From Tamarix chinensis (Eukaryota; Streptophyta; Magnoliopsida; Caryophyllales; Tamaricaceae), in the NCBI GenBank assembly GCA_030549775.1, contig CM060177.1, forward strand, positions 47,146,244-47,210,243: 64,000 nucleotides of DNA, given 5' to 3'. Below the pieces are notes generated by a model. It saw only the letters and a program-made list of their open reading frames with translations, made no database searches and had not been told where the DNA came from. Shown here piece after piece: positions 36,745 through 50,200 of the stretch (its first letter is position 1; each line of letters begins with the position of its first letter). Made by a program: the position numbers and the translations under genes.

Positions 36745-37663
36745 TCAATGAAATCTAGTCGCCTTTTTTAGAAGGTTTGTTAAGGGATGAGCTACCTTTA
36801 GGATGTCCTGTACAAAATGTCTATAGTACCCAACCAAGTCTAGAAAACTACAAACCTCGAGAACACTAGTGGGTGCCTTCCATTTAGTGACTACTAAAAT
36901 ATTTGTTGGATCTATGACAACTCTTTCTATTGACACCACATGACCCAAAAATGCAACCTCCGGAAGCCAAAACTAACAGTTAGAGAGTTTAGCATACAAC
37001 TTGTGTTCTTTAAGGAATGACAATTTTAAATGAAGATGTTTCTCATGCTCCACTCTAGTTTGAGAGTATATCAAAATATCATCAATGAAGACTACCACAA
37101 ACGGACCAAGGAATGGACAACAAAATCCTCATCATTAGTAAATCCATAAATTTGATAGGTGCATTAGTGAGACCAAAAGACATCACAATGAACTCATAGT
37201 GTCCGTACCGTATTTAAAATGACATCTTCATAATGTCTACCTCAGCGATGCCTAACTAATGATAACCTTACCTCAAGTCGATCTTTGAGAAAATTGAAGC
37301 ACCTTAAAGCTGGTCAAACAAGTCATTAATCCTCAAATGTGGATAGTGGTTTTTCACTATTAACTGGTTCAGACCCCGATAATCTATGTACAAACGAAGA
37401 CCACTATCCTTCTTCTTCACAAACAATACTAGTGATCTCCATGGAGACACACTCGGGCAAACATTCCTATGCGCCACTAGATCCTCTAATTGAGTCTTCA
37501 ACTTCTGTAACTCTACTGATGCCATTCGATAAGGTGCCTTCGAAATTGGCTCGGCCCCTGGTACCAACTCAATGGTGAAATCTATCTCATATACCAACAA
37601 CATACCTAGTATCTCCTCTGAAAACACGTCAGGAAACTCTTGAGCCATTGAAATATCTTCCAA
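36745..37663 (-). pseudogene. T1 reverse transcriptase remnant
   Basis: The N-terminal half (37,663-37,304) reads [63 protein letters not shown] and RINDLFDQL. The middle (about 37,300-36,960) is frameshifted but shows [19 protein letters not shown]. The C-terminal part (36,948-36,745) reads MGHVVS, KWKAPTSVLEVCSFLDLVGYYRHFV. The catalytic FIDD region is disrupted near 37,080. Confidence 0.85.
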
Positions 37664-37759
37664 CGCTGATGCATCCTTATTTAGCTCCTAAACTCTACAT
37701 AAATACATAGGTTAACCCCTCTGCACCAATGAACATAGTGCATGATAAGATATGACCTT

Positions 37760-38110
37760 CATCGTAAGCTTAGGCTTGTATCTCCTATAAGAGACCCTAT
37801 CACCCTAAGGTCCCCACAACACAACTCGCTCCTAGGCACAGTCTCTCACAACCTGATATTTTTCCAACATATCAATCCTAAGGATAACATTAAAGTCTTG
37901 TAGGTTCAACTCAACCAAGTTTACTAGGAGGATACCCCGTGCATCTCTAAGGACACATCCAAGTAGAGCCTAGTGCATTTGAATATATTCCTAGAAGGCA
38001 ACATCATAGAAATATACACGGTAGTAGATGGAGACAATGTAGTTCTAGCAACAAAAGTAGTAGATATGAATGATAGAGATACTCCCGAATCAAATTACAC
38101 ATATGCCAGT
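37760..38110 (-). pseudogene. T1 retroviral-type aspartic protease remnant
   Basis: The minus strand shows LVNLVELNLQDFNVILRIDMLEKYQ, the equivalent of the DFDVILGMDWL motif of the chromovirus protease region, followed by DCA...RVVLWGPQGDRVS. The catalytic D(S/T)GA triplet is not readable, so the enzyme is dead. Confidence 0.65.
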
Positions 38111-38179
38111 AGTGAAAGGATGGAAAATGTACCAGTGACTACAATTTATTAGCCTCTGAATAACTGATGACATTTAGGA

Positions 38180-39240
38180 GCCCGCCTAACTGTCATCCTT
38201 AGTATCCTCCATAATATACTCCAGAACCCTACGTTTGTCCTCCTCCCTTCTAAGGGAAAGGGAGAGGCCCCTGTTGTCTCCCATTAGTCTCTCTAGACTA
38301 TACATTGGCTAGAGTAGTTGCTCTCTGCTAAAATTGATTTGGTGGTTGCTGGGATATGCCTGCTGCTGAGGTACAAGTGGTCCTTATTGCTAGAACTGAC
38401 CCTCCTGACATTGACACTCAAAAGATCAGTGTCCCAACTGACCAGATGTCCTACACTAAACATGAATGTGCCAATAATCTCACATTGGATGATCCCAACT
38501 ACATAAACGACACATGAAACATCTTATCGGTCTAACAGTCCACCTATCTGATCCTTGGGTTGATAATTTGGAGGTCCGACTCCCCAAAACTAAATCTAAC
38601 CTCTAGATCCCATGTCTTAGGCTTCCTCTTGCACAAAATATAAGCCTGATCCTCTACCATAGTAGCCGAAACACCCACCCACCCGTACAATGTGGCTAAG
38701 TCCTAGAAAGCTACAACACCCATCATCCTTCAGATGATAAAGTGGAGCTCCTTCTCAAACGGATACACAATTATAGACTTGCTAGCTACTATCCCTAACG
38801 CAAACATCAACAACTCTGTGAACCTAGCTTGGTATTGCCTCACTGTTATGCCTTCCTGAGTATGCTGCATAAACTCCTTCAGCTTGTCCTTCTTAAGGCT
38901 CTCTAGATAAAACTTAGTCTAAATTCACCTCTTGAACCCTTCCTAGGACATCAAGGTCCTTCCTATGCATGATGGCCTACCCACTAAATATCTACAACTC
39001 CTCAGAGAAAGAATGCAACAATGCCTGCATTCTAAGCAGGTGGGCAATCAATTGCCTCATATATCCTATCCATATCCCAAATATATCCCTCAAGGATAAT
39101 TAGGTCCTCATCACCAGTGTAGAGTAGTTGGTGATGTCCTATAACCCTTCAAAGACAATCTTCTTTGATACCCTCTTGTGGGTAATGCAGAGGTGGTGGA
39201 GGCGGTGGCGTGAACACCTAATAAACTCAATAAACTCCTC
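38180..39240 (-). pseudogene. T1 gag remnant with degenerate zinc knuckle
   Basis: At about 38,455-38,413 the minus strand reads C-RTSGQLGH-(stop)-SFEC. This is a CCHC zinc knuckle with its second Cys changed to Ser and a stop inside. Further upstream are the low-similarity matrix/capsid-like segments expected of gag, with many stops. It occupies the correct place between protease and primer-binding site. Confidence 0.6.
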
Positions 39241-40002
39241 AAAATCCTCCTATAATATACCAACACTATCGTTGTAGTACTCCCAAAATTTACTACTAAA
39301 AAAATTCATTTAATGAAAAGGTTTAGTAGAAGCGAAATAACAAAATGTAATTTATGGGGATATTATCGCCACACTTAGTACCAAACTGGTTCACATCTAC
39401 CATTCCGGTACCAAGTGCTAAGGTTGAATGGGATTAACATCAAACACAAGTCGATAATTAAAACGAGCATTCATAAAAGAAATAAACTGTTAACCATACA
39501 GAAAATCAGAGTGCGATAACCAAAAGAGGTACAACCCAAAAGTAAGGATTTAAAGTTCTAAACGACACAAAACATTGTATAACAAAATAAAACTAAATTA
39601 TAACGATACAGTAAAAACAAAACAAATGATAGGCTCCGTCCATGTCACTCTTGACCCCCAGGCTAGGTCTAGGTTCAACTCTTAGCCCCGCCCGATGCCT
39701 TGTAAGTGTCGTAGGCATCGAAGATAGAATCACCAACCTACACCAAGTTAGAAGGGCCTTCTGCTTGTGGGAATGAGTAGCACCAACAAAATGGGTGGTC
39801 AGTACGCTACGTACTGAGTAAGGTAACCGTGAAACTAGGGCCAAACATATAAGGCACATAACACAAGCATGATCATATAGGCAATATACAATTATATAGA
39901 TAATGAGGCTGAGTTACGTTCCAGATAAACTTATTTTTTAGTTCTCTTAACAATATACTCATTCCACACATACTCTTTATTAATCCATACGAGTGCGGGA
40001 AC

Positions 40003-40342
40003 CTCACTATTATAGCCGGTGGACCGGAATACATATAGGGTAGAATGCTCCTAACCACTATTATTTACACGTGGACTGGTCTCCAAGGCAAAATGCTCCT
40101 AGCCACTATTATTTACCTGTGGACAGGTATGGCCCCAACTCACATGGTGTTTCACTGTAAGTACTTAGTATATTTCCCACATCTTAGCTTCATTACGTTT
40201 GGTTTGTTGAGTACAAAATCCCCCACTATTATAGCCTGTGGACTGGAAATCATGCAGGGCAAAAAGCTCCTAGCCACTATTATTCGTCGGTGGATCGGTC
40301 TCCAGGGCACCTCGGCTCTTAGCCACTATTATTTGCCTGTGG
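40003..40342 (-). repeat. Six-copy cluster of the palindromic LTR motif
   Basis: Copies lie at 40,003-40,022, 40,055-40,074, 40,103-40,122, 40,223-40,241, 40,274-40,293 and 40,323-40,342. On the plus strand they follow CCACTATTAT, six or so bases, then GTGG. This is the reverse complement of the cluster at 8122-8432. Confidence 0.8.
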
Positions 40343-40751
40343 ACTTGTTTGGGCCCGGCTCAACAATATTCCTATTTAAATGATTAGTGTCTTATTCAAT
40401 AATTTTTCACCCTTGACATGTATGTCACCAATCTTCTACTTCTATCCTCCCAAGAGGGGTTCGTCCCATATCTTGAGACTCTAGCACCACCTAACTGCCC
40501 CAACATCCCTTCCTTATTCCACTACTCACACTAGAAGCCCAATTCCGAGGTGTGTGGGTCAAGACCCACTACCATATACCGCTAAGCCCATTCATAGTCC
40601 TCCCTAGGGTTTCCTCCAAAAAACCCTAATTTGGGTATATGTGGCCCATCCTCCTCCACCTCACACAACCCAAACTATTTTAACACCCCACATGTCACGA
40701 CCCTTAGATTCAACCCTTACTTTATACCTCATTCATCCTCATTTATTTTAC

Positions 40752-40807
<56 letters not shown>
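40752..40807. repeat. (ATT)n microsatellite
   Basis: About 19 perfect trinucleotide units inside the nested solo LTR. Confidence 0.95.
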
Positions 40808-40808
<1 letters not shown>

Positions 40809-41479
40809 TCTTTTTCTTTTTCTTTTTCCACCTTCCCAAATTAGGGTTTCCTCCCAAACCTTAGTTCGGTCTCCTATGCACCCTTATACTATCCCACATA
40901 CCATTTTCACCCGAAGCCTCTAGTCACCCAAAAAACTCTTCCATTACCTTCCTCACGCCCCAAGGCTACTTTCCATATGTAAAGTTCACCCCCATGAGAA
41001 CTCTTTCATTCCTACCTATGTTAGCCAACTTACTTTCCCTTGGTTATCTTAATTTCCCAATTTTCTTTTTCATGCTTCCATCCCATATTACCACATTAAA
41101 TATCTTAGCATGCATGTCCTAAAGGGTCACATCACATCACATCACAACTTACATCATATCCATATTAACACATACCATAAGAAAGCACATGAATATACCT
41201 CCATTCCAAGCTGCGCTACACATAAAACAGTTAAGATAATATCACAAGATTCACAATATATCATTATACATGGCATCCAAGGCATGTAGGACACATAGAA
41301 CACATAAGGCCCTAGCTACACCCTTACCTAAAATGACATCGAGCTTGGAGCACACTCCTACGCCTCCTTAGGGTTTTGATTTGATTCACCAATAAGAGGG
41401 AAATACTATGGCTTAATCTCCCTCTTATCAAAATTACCAACATTTCCAATCTTACCCCTATTATGGCCCACTATTAGGG

Positions 41480-42248
41480 CTAATGATGATAATAGTAGTT
41501 TTATAGTTATAAGTAGGGTTATTATTCTCAAAATAATTAATCATGCCACTACTAACCAAAGTAAGTCTTAGAAGCCATCATGGTTTATGTCAAAGTAGTC
41601 ATAGTGATATTCATAGTATTAAAAGTAATAGTTTCAATATTACTAATAATAATATTATTATTAGTTTTAGTAATAATACTAATATCGTCCCAAACTCTAG
41701 TAGTAATAATAATAATGATGTAAATAATATAAAAGTAGTGACCATAATGATACTTATATTGATAATGCTAGTAGTAGTAGTATTAATAGTTTCAATCTTG
41801 AGAATAATGCTGATAAATGTTCTAGAAATTACCATAGTAAGAGCCATGGTGATAATATGGTCAAGTATAATAGAATAATAATTATTATTATATTAATAAT
41901 AATGACAGAAATGATAATAATAATATTAGTAATGATAATAATAATAATAATAATAACAACAATAATAATAATGTTAAGCATAATAGGGATAATAATCGAA
42001 AAGGGTAATAATACTATAAGGGTCCCAACATTTACACTAATAATAAAGGTGATAATGACCAATGTTAGTATTAATAATATTAGTAAGAAAATAATGATAA
42101 TAATAATAGTAATAGTAATAGTAGTAGTAGTAGTAGTAATAATAATAAAAATTATTATAATAATAATCCTAAAGTTGTAGCATTTTAAATAATAATACCA
42201 TTAGTTAGAAATATTTCTAAATTTAGGTTAGATAATAAGAGTGATAAC

Positions 42249-42284
<36 letters not shown>

Positions 42285-42290
42285 TCAAGA
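41480..42290. repeat. Degenerate AAT/AGT trinucleotide tract, about 800 bp
   Basis: Most of this interval is built from AAT, AAC, AGT and GAT-type triplets, ending in a pure AAT run at 42,250-42,283. It occupies the position equivalent to the shorter tract at 6514-6780 in the sister LTR. Confidence 0.8.
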
Positions 42291-43655
42291 GTAATAATAT
42301 TAATACTAAAAATTATTAACACTTATGTAAAAATATTTAAGGGTTGGGGAAATTAGAATACCACCTAGGTTTGGTGGCGGAACCGACAACGGTAGCGGCG
42401 GTGGAGGAGGAAGAGAGGTGGAGAGATGGGGGTATAGGCTAGGGGAGAGGGAATTAGGGGGGGATGGAGGTATAAGGAGGTAGATTAAGGTGCCCTGGTT
42501 GTTTTGGAGGGTAGAGGTGGTGTTATTTGTGGCGGAATTGGTGGCGGGCGGTGGTGCAAGGGGTGGCGGGAGGTCGAAGTGGGTTGTTTGGGAGGGTGAA
42601 TTTGCATGGCCAGGGTGGCTCATACAGGGCAAGGCAAGGGAGGAGTGAGGCTTAGTTCTATAGAGGGTGGTGTAGGGAAGAATTTGCTGGGTGGCGTGGG
42701 CGGTGGTGAAGGTTGATGGTAGAGAAACTACGGTCTGTTTGGGCAGTGGCATGAGGTCGGATTTTCTAGGCTGCAAAAATCAAAACCTAATTATGGATGC
42801 CTACGGGGTATATATATAGGTCGATTGGAGGGGAAAATGATAGAAGGGAATGGGAAAATAGGGGGCAAAGGGTATGGGTACACCGACCGACTATGGTAGG
42901 CCATCGCAGGTCTACCATCGTAGGCCATGTTTGACGGGAAGAAGGGATGGACACACACAGGAGAGGGAATGACCGGCTTGGTCAAAATGACAGGGAAGTT
43001 AGCGAGGAAGAGAGGGAAGGAATGGTTGGTCGAAAGGCTTGGCCAATAGTAGAAATTACGGCATCGATTGGGGAGTTGCAGGCTTGCGTTGGGGAAGAGG
43101 AAGAAGGAGAATGGGCTAGACCGGTGGTCCAGGAGAAAAGAAAGAAAGAAAGGAAAAAGAGAACCAAACTGACCAAAAAAAAGGAAGGGGCAGCGTGTAA
43201 GCCTGGGTTGTGCAGGAGGAAGGAGGGGACAAGGTCGAAGGTAGGCTGGCCCAAGTAGGGGAAAGGAGAAAAAGAAAAGAAGAAGGAAGAGAAGAAAAAG
43301 GAAAGAAAAGGAAGAAGAGAGGGGAAAAAAGAAAAAGGGAAACAGAAAAAAAATAGGTGGGTTGGGGTTAATTACAATATTTTGGGTATTTTGGGGTATT
43401 AAAAAAATATTAATATTAAAATAATAATTAAATTATCTTTTTAGGTTAATTTAGGATTTTTAAAATATTTTTCCTAAATTCCATTTTAATTTGCAAAATA
43501 CTCAAATTTTTCCTAATTAAATTACTTATTATTTTCTCCTAGATTTGCCTTAATTAATTCCTTCTTATTTTAATAAAAATAATTTATTTAATTAATTTTC
43601 CTAATAAATCCTTATTTTTATATAATTTCTTAAATTAGGGTTTTGGGGTATTTCA

Positions 43656-43911
43656 AACGTTAAGTGCCATAGTTAGATAACTGCAAGACAAGCAACGTGT
43701 TAAGACAAAACTTTCCTAGCTTACTAACACATAAAGCACATAGGCATGTTTCAAACACCAACTATACTACACGTCCTCGATTCTTCACAAGGTAATCTGG
43801 ATTTTCAAAGAATCAAATTTTTTAAAATATGAAATAGGCTGGTAAAATCAGATAAGGGATTTTTTTATAAAATAAAATGCTATAATCAAAGCCTAGGCTC
43901 TAATACCCACT
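43656..43911 (-). other. T1 leader with primer-binding site
   Basis: The minus strand just after the 5' LTR reads TGGGTATTAGAGCCTAGG (43,892-43,909), close to the TGGTATCAGAGC primer-binding site complementary to initiator Met tRNA. This short stretch is the part of T1 cut off from its gag by the nested solo LTR. Confidence 0.75.
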
Positions 43912-46635
43912 AGTAACACCATAAATATTACTATTAATTTTTTTAAACGGAAGTGTATCATCAAATAGTTGGGTGTTGCTATCGTAATTGATATAAATAT
44001 GCCTTACCATATCATCCTTACAACAACCATAAGACAAAACAATTAGGAAGCAAAACATGATAAATAGGAAATGAGGGAACTTTCATACAATAAAAGTTTG
44101 GAGGTTTACTGCTAGTACAATAATCCAAAATACAAAAAGGGATACCATGGATCTAATAGTCCAAAAAAGTATTTAGTTAGTACTATCATTGTGATAACAT
44201 GACTCTACGCCCAAAACCCTGATATAAAAATCTCTCATACACATATAATGCATCAAAGGCTGCAAACTCATCCACTAGGTCATCATTGACTTGCACAAAG
44301 ATAACTGGGTCATCTACTTATAGGAATGAGTATCACCCATTAAATGGATGATCATCACGCTATGTATTGAGTAAGGTAAATATACAGTTGAAGCAGGATT
44401 ACACATAATACATGAGTTCACATTAGAGAGTAAGAATACATGTGTTAATATAAAACATTGTCATATAACAATTAATTTTGGGTTTGACTATATAGATATA
44501 TAATATTCCAATATTCTATTTATATTGAGTTCAGGGACCCCACTATTTTTAAATCAATCAAACGATCTGAATTATTTCTTAGGAACAACACACCTTACCT
44601 ACTATTATTATCCGATGGACTAGAGTCAACACTTCAATCCCAACTCATGTAGTCTTTCATTTTAAATAGTTAGTATCTTTTCCATTAATACTTTATCTTT
44701 TAATTGTATTTTTATTCATATTGAGTATGTGGACCAACTATTCTTATTTCGGTGGAATGGACTGATACACCTTTCAGGGACAAAATACCTGAGCTACTAT
44801 TATTATCTGGTGGAATGGACCCATAAAAATACCTCCACCGACTCACGTGATCTTTCTCTTTGAATGATTAGTATCTTATTTAGTATTGACTGCATATTCG
44901 GCATTATCACGCAGAACCCATATAGGTATGTAAGACATATAATTGCATAACATAATCATGACCACATAATTATCCTCAAAGGATCATAATACACTTAAGG
45001 TAGTTAAAATGTTCATATTCTCCTATAGCCTTATAAATTCAAATACTAATCCATACAAATCTCTAATATTCATTCAAGATACATATCCTCAATTATATAC
45101 ATAGATGCTTATCCAACATTATACCCAAAGTCATACTTCAACAATTTCATTACTCTCAAGAAATCATATTATATAATAACTTTATTCATATAGTATGTCC
45201 AACATTAAAGCACATACATAAACACATAAAATCCTAGCTATAACATGTATCCTTACCAACAAGGATACTAGGCTCTAACGAAATAAATCCTAAACGGCCT
45301 CCTCCTAGATCACTAGAATATCACCTACTAAAAAAAATACATGATTATGATTAAAGATTATAATCGAGGAAAAAGTTAAAGTAAAGGAGGGTAAAAATAG
45401 AAATAATCGGAGTAAAAGGGAAGCTTGAGTTGAGTGGAAGTGTGGTGGATGGTATGGTGAGGCTATGGCAGTTTTATGGTGGTGTTTTGGTGATGTTTGG
45501 GTGTGCTAAAAGAGAAGCATATCTTAGAAAAAAGGTCAGCACGGGCATGTAGCGTGTAATGCACGCTCATGTTGAGAGCGGGGAAGACGCATGGGCAGGT
45601 TGTGCAAAGGTAGCATAGGCGTGCATGAGACCGTGTGTGGCTTGTGCAAGCATGCACGAATGATCTGTGTGTGGGAATCACAAGCATGTGATAAGAGAAA
45701 AGGAAGGTTCATGGTTGTGTGAGAGACCATACCCAAGTCGTGCAATAGTTTATGAGGGGGAATGACTGGGGCTTGTGTGATCTGCACGACTATGCGCTTG
45801 ATAAAAATATAACAATGCGAGAGGAAAGAAGAGGAGAAAGCAACAACGGTGGGTAGAGATGGCCGCAGTGGTGAGAGGGACTGATGGGGGGTTGATGTAG
45901 TTGTTTTACTAAGGAAGGGCAACACTTGGTGGTTGGTGTTGGTGCTTAGTGATGGTTTTGGTTCTGAGGGGATGGAATAGGGCAAGAAGAAGAAAAAGAA
46001 GAAGAAAGGAAGTGACTTGGGAAGGCTTATTTTCTTGACAAAAAATGGGGAGAGTGGAGGTGTTTGTACATTAAACGATGTAGGGAGAGATTGGAGTGGT
46101 ATAAATATAAGTGTATGGTGGCGTGAAAGACGAAGAATGGCAAGGGAGGTGATGGTTGATGGTGATCAGCATAACAGAGGCACGAGGGAGTGACAAGTGG
46201 TGATGGTTGTTGGTGTCATGGTGCATGAGGGTGACTACGCAAAATTCAATGGAGATAATTTAAGATGATGGATGAGATCAGAGTTGTGTCTTGCAAAGGT
46301 TAAGAATTTTTCATGTAATACAGGAGAAGGAGATATGAAATTAGCACAAGAAGGATAAGGAAAAAGGAGAATGAAATGAAAAAGGGAAAAAGGGCTTAAG
46401 GTTAGGATTAATTTATATTTTGATTAGCTAAAATAGGTAAGATTAATGATATAAATCAATCAAGGTTAAGGTTAGGTTAATAATTATAAATTATCCATAT
46501 CAAAGATTAGGATTAGGTTAAGATTTTGAGATTAAAGAATTAGGGTAAGGCTACACTAAAATTTCTCAAGATTAGGATTTGATTGAGGTATTAATTATAC
46601 GGGATTAGGTTTAGCTAAAAAATTGAAGTATTATA
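43912..46635 (-). repeat. T1 5' LTR
   Basis: The plus-strand left edge reads GTAACACC (TG changed) and the right edge GAAGTATTATA. It matches the LTR at 31,975-34,589, including the motif cluster (for example 44,734-44,755 and 44,793-44,813) and the GGTGTTTTGGTGATGTTTG stretch near 45,480. Confidence 0.8.
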
Positions 46636-47204
46636 ATTTAGGCTTAATTAAGAAGAGTTAGGCTCTACTTCATTGATATATGTGTTTGTATATATGCCTC
46701 TTACATTTGGTGGTGAAGAACCATGACATTCAATCGAACACTTATTGAATAAGAGGAAAAAGAGTCAAAACTCTTAGCTATCTTTCTTCCTATCTTTCTC
46801 TTAAGTGAGGAGTGAACTGTAAGGGTCATTCTCTAGAGAAATTAGAGGTTTCTCTTTATAAGTTATTTTGATATTGGAGTAGATCAAAATCTACCATTCA
46901 AAGCAACATTGAAATCAGTCATCTTCAAGTTTTCTTACTTATAATAGACTTTGTCAATCATCAAGCCAAACTCAAAGGTCCTGCAATTGTGATAGATATC
47001 CATATAATATCTTACACATCATAACTAAGGTTGATTCTCATACCTAAAGATGTCCCCCTCATATGATGTCATTAAAATTTGCATAATGATCCTTACATCA
47101 ATTATTAATCTAGGCTTAAATGAGTAAGCACCTTATTAGACCCAATTATGCTTGTTTAACCTAATTCTTTAACTAATGCTAAAACAATGAGCTCAAACAG
47201 TTTT
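46636..47204. other. Spacer between T1 and T2, nothing identified
   Basis: No coding frame. The text has the feel of the 3' part of an LTR, but no edges or signals could be fixed. Confidence 0.4.
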
Positions 47205-50200
47205 TGTAACAACTCCATTGTTCACTACTAAGAAATTTCGTTTAAAACAAGATAGAAGTTGAAAACACACCTAGGAAATATGGGTTGTTATCACTTTACC
47301 TGAAACAGGATAGGCATGCTACGCCTACTCCATATCAAATACAAGGCTAAAACCAACCAAGGCATTTAAAAACAATAGAGTGAGAGAATATAAATTACAT
47401 AAACGCTTTGAAATATTGTTTACATCATAGGACCTTAATGGTCTCTGACCAAATCATTATAAAAATATTAGTAGATAAAGTGCTGAGCTACATTAAGATG
47501 AAGTTAGGGTATGATAGCAAAACCAACCACGATCCTACACAGACCCCAAAAAACCTTCAAATTTCCACGCTCTCAAGGCCCAAATCAAGGATGAGGTAGG
47601 TCCCTAACTGGCCATCCTAGAAAACCTGCACATGGCCCTATGCTTGTGGGAATGAGTAGGTAACCTAGCAAACGACTGTATTAGTACGCTACGTACTAAG
47701 TAAGCTAAGTTTCCCCCTCAACGTAAACACAAGCATGCCAATCTATGGTACATGAATATGATATACAACATGCATCATGGTAAGGCCATATATATAACAG
47801 TAGGATTACATAAAGACATGCTATTAGGAATAGTTCCAACAAGGCAGAATATATCATGTTTGGTTTCAAATTATAATCACATAGATATTCACACATGTAC
47901 TAAACAAAGTAATCTAAGCAATCACTAGGGTTTATTTCTGATTACTCAATCCTTTAGATTACACCATTTCCTTATTCATATATTGCGATAGGGCAATATT
48001 CAGACAAACATTTAATCAATAACTGGTTCGGCACTAAAGCCATTATCCATGTGTACAAACAAGCTTTTATCCTTTTTGGTCATTCAAACCATTTTCCCAT
48101 CCTTATCCATTTACTTATATTTGTTTATTCATTATCCATATCTTTATTATCTAATTACCCATCATCCATGTTTTATTATTATTGAGCGATGGATTGTGCA
48201 CCATACCATGCTCTCATATACCATGAAAGCCTATCCAAATAAGCACATAAAGTCCAGGATGAAGCTAATCACCAAAGCAGAAATAAGTCTAGGCCGAATC
48301 TAATCACCAGAATGGACACACGTCTAGATCAAATCCACCCAACATAGACATAAGTCTAGGCCAAAGCCAACCAATATGAACATAATTCTAGGCCGAAGCC
48401 AATAACCTAGGTAACCAAAATCTTTAGTATCGATATCCCCAAGTACATCATTAGTGTTTAGTGTAGGTAAGGTATTAGGACCTCTCAGGATCCCGCCCAA
48501 AGGCATAAAAAATGCTTGAAGGCAGATTAATCTTCGATAACTAATCGAGGATTGGGTAACCCAGATCCATGCAAAGCTCAATTATATTTCGCTTTATATG
48601 ATTAGTATATTATTCATAAGGATAAGTGATCACATAGGGCCCATACAAAAGTAAGCAAAGAATTTTACATATTTATTCAATATCAATCCTTTTCTTTTCA
48701 TTTTTTTCAACCATGTGGGGTTTTCATTTATCCTCATCCAAAATTATTTTGGCACATCATGTTATTTTATTCAATCCCATGTTGTATTTCATTATCTTTT
48801 CCTCAAAACCATCATATTCCATATATGGAATACCTATTTAGCCTTTACAATACTATAGAGTATATCATAAACTATGATCCATTTAGTCATTTTATTAGGT
48901 CATTAATCTATTATAAATTATGTATTTTATCCCCTTTATAATCATATGGTAGTCCTAAACATAGCCTCAAAGTATAACCAAACTAAAAGAAAATAAATCA
49001 CACAAACTAGTCGAACTAGTCAATCAATCTGGCCCAATCAGTCAATTGGTTGCACCAACCAGTCAATCAATTGTGGTCGACTAGTCTATAAGTTTAACTC
49101 AACCAGACCATGCTTTTCTTCAAATCGGTAGATCAATTTAGGCAAACTAGTCGATTGGTCATAGACCAGTCGATTGATTTTCCCCAACCAGTCGATGGGT
49201 TTAAGGAGATAGCAAGATTAATGTCTCTATTGGCTTACCAATCGATGGGTTAGGTCAACTAGTTGACTATTCTAGAAACTAGTTGATCAGTTTGACCTAT
49301 CCAATCGATTGGCTTACCCTAACACAACACCAAACCATTTTCATGTAAATTCTTACATATATTAACCACATCAAAACATGTATCAACATAGTCTAATATA
49401 TTTTCAGCTAGATTAATAGGCATTTCACAACATGAAATCATCATAACCTATTTTTACCAATTTTTAATGCTTTTTACTCAAATCATGCCATCCAACCATC
49501 CAAACAACTTATGCAGGCATCATACACTTATGCCAACATGTAGAAATAAACTTAAGGGATCACAAAACATGTAAGTATGCTCACTAAACATTTTAGAAGC
49601 AAGATTCACTTATTTAATGCAGGAAAATCCCCTTTAAACCCATAAATTAAAAATACAAAAATTCTCAGCTTTTACAACCTTGAAGCCACAATCTTAAACT
49701 CAAAGATTACACTAAAACCCTATTACATTTTAAAAATCAAAATAGAAAGAAAGAAGAACATGCTAACTTGAGGCAAAAATAGGGAAAATATTAACTAGAC
49801 CACTCTACCTTTTCCATAGAATCTAACTCTTCCTTCCTTAGCAATTGAAACAAGAGAGAGCTAGAGGCAAGATTAGAAGATTTTAAGAAAATTAGTTGGC
49901 AAGGCTCGAAGTGTAGGAAGAAGAGGGTGAATATTAGAATTAGATAATTTGGTGGCTGAAAGAAAAGGTGCATAGAAGGGATGATTGAGGCTACTTATAG
50001 CCAACCAATCAAAGGAAAATGCAAAGGGTCCAGGACTGAACTCAAAACCCTATAATCAATCATTTGAATTCAAGTAAAACGGATGGATTTTATCCAATAT
50101 ATGTTGACTTATTCTCAAAAGTTCAAATGATGTCTTTAGAGAATGTAGATAAACTTAGGCTAGAATTAGCATACACGAGTGAAGTAATTGAAGGTTAGTG

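Larger units (their letters stand above)
39273..43655 (-). mobile_element. Solo LTR of the same Tekay-like family, nested in T1 (4383 bp)
   Basis: On the plus strand it begins TGTAGTACTCCC and ends GGGGTATTTCA. Flanking 5-bp sequences ATCGT (39,268-39,272) and AACGT (43,656-43,660) match at four of five positions, an aged target duplication. CTTGGAGCACACTCCTACGC near 41,345 is the reverse complement of the matching part of the LTR at 4911-9091. It contains six motif copies (40,003-40,342), an (ATT)n run and a large degenerate AAT-rich tract. Open frames in it are compositional. Confidence 0.8.
31975..46635 (-). mobile_element. T1: decayed Tekay/Del-type Ty3/gypsy chromovirus, with nested solo LTR
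   Basis: Paired LTRs of about 2.6-2.7 kb (31,975-34,589 and 43,912-46,635) enclose minus-strand gag, protease, RT, RNase H, integrase and chromodomain remnants. The primer-binding site and the polypurine tract sit at the correct ends. The unit is interrupted between gag and the primer-binding site by a 4.4-kb solo LTR (39,273-43,655). LTR divergence and many stop codons indicate an old, inactive copy. The left outer edge is blurred and the outer target duplication was not found. Confidence 0.8.

Noticed and set aside
40003..40342. CRISPR-like array of short spaced repeats
   Set aside because: Plant nuclear context, degenerate repeats, spacers that also repeat and location inside an LTR. This is LTR-internal repetition.
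42306..43258. Open frames of 90-156 codons on both strands
   Set aside because: Same purine/pyrimidine-biased LTR segment as above, in the nested solo LTR; compositional, not coding.
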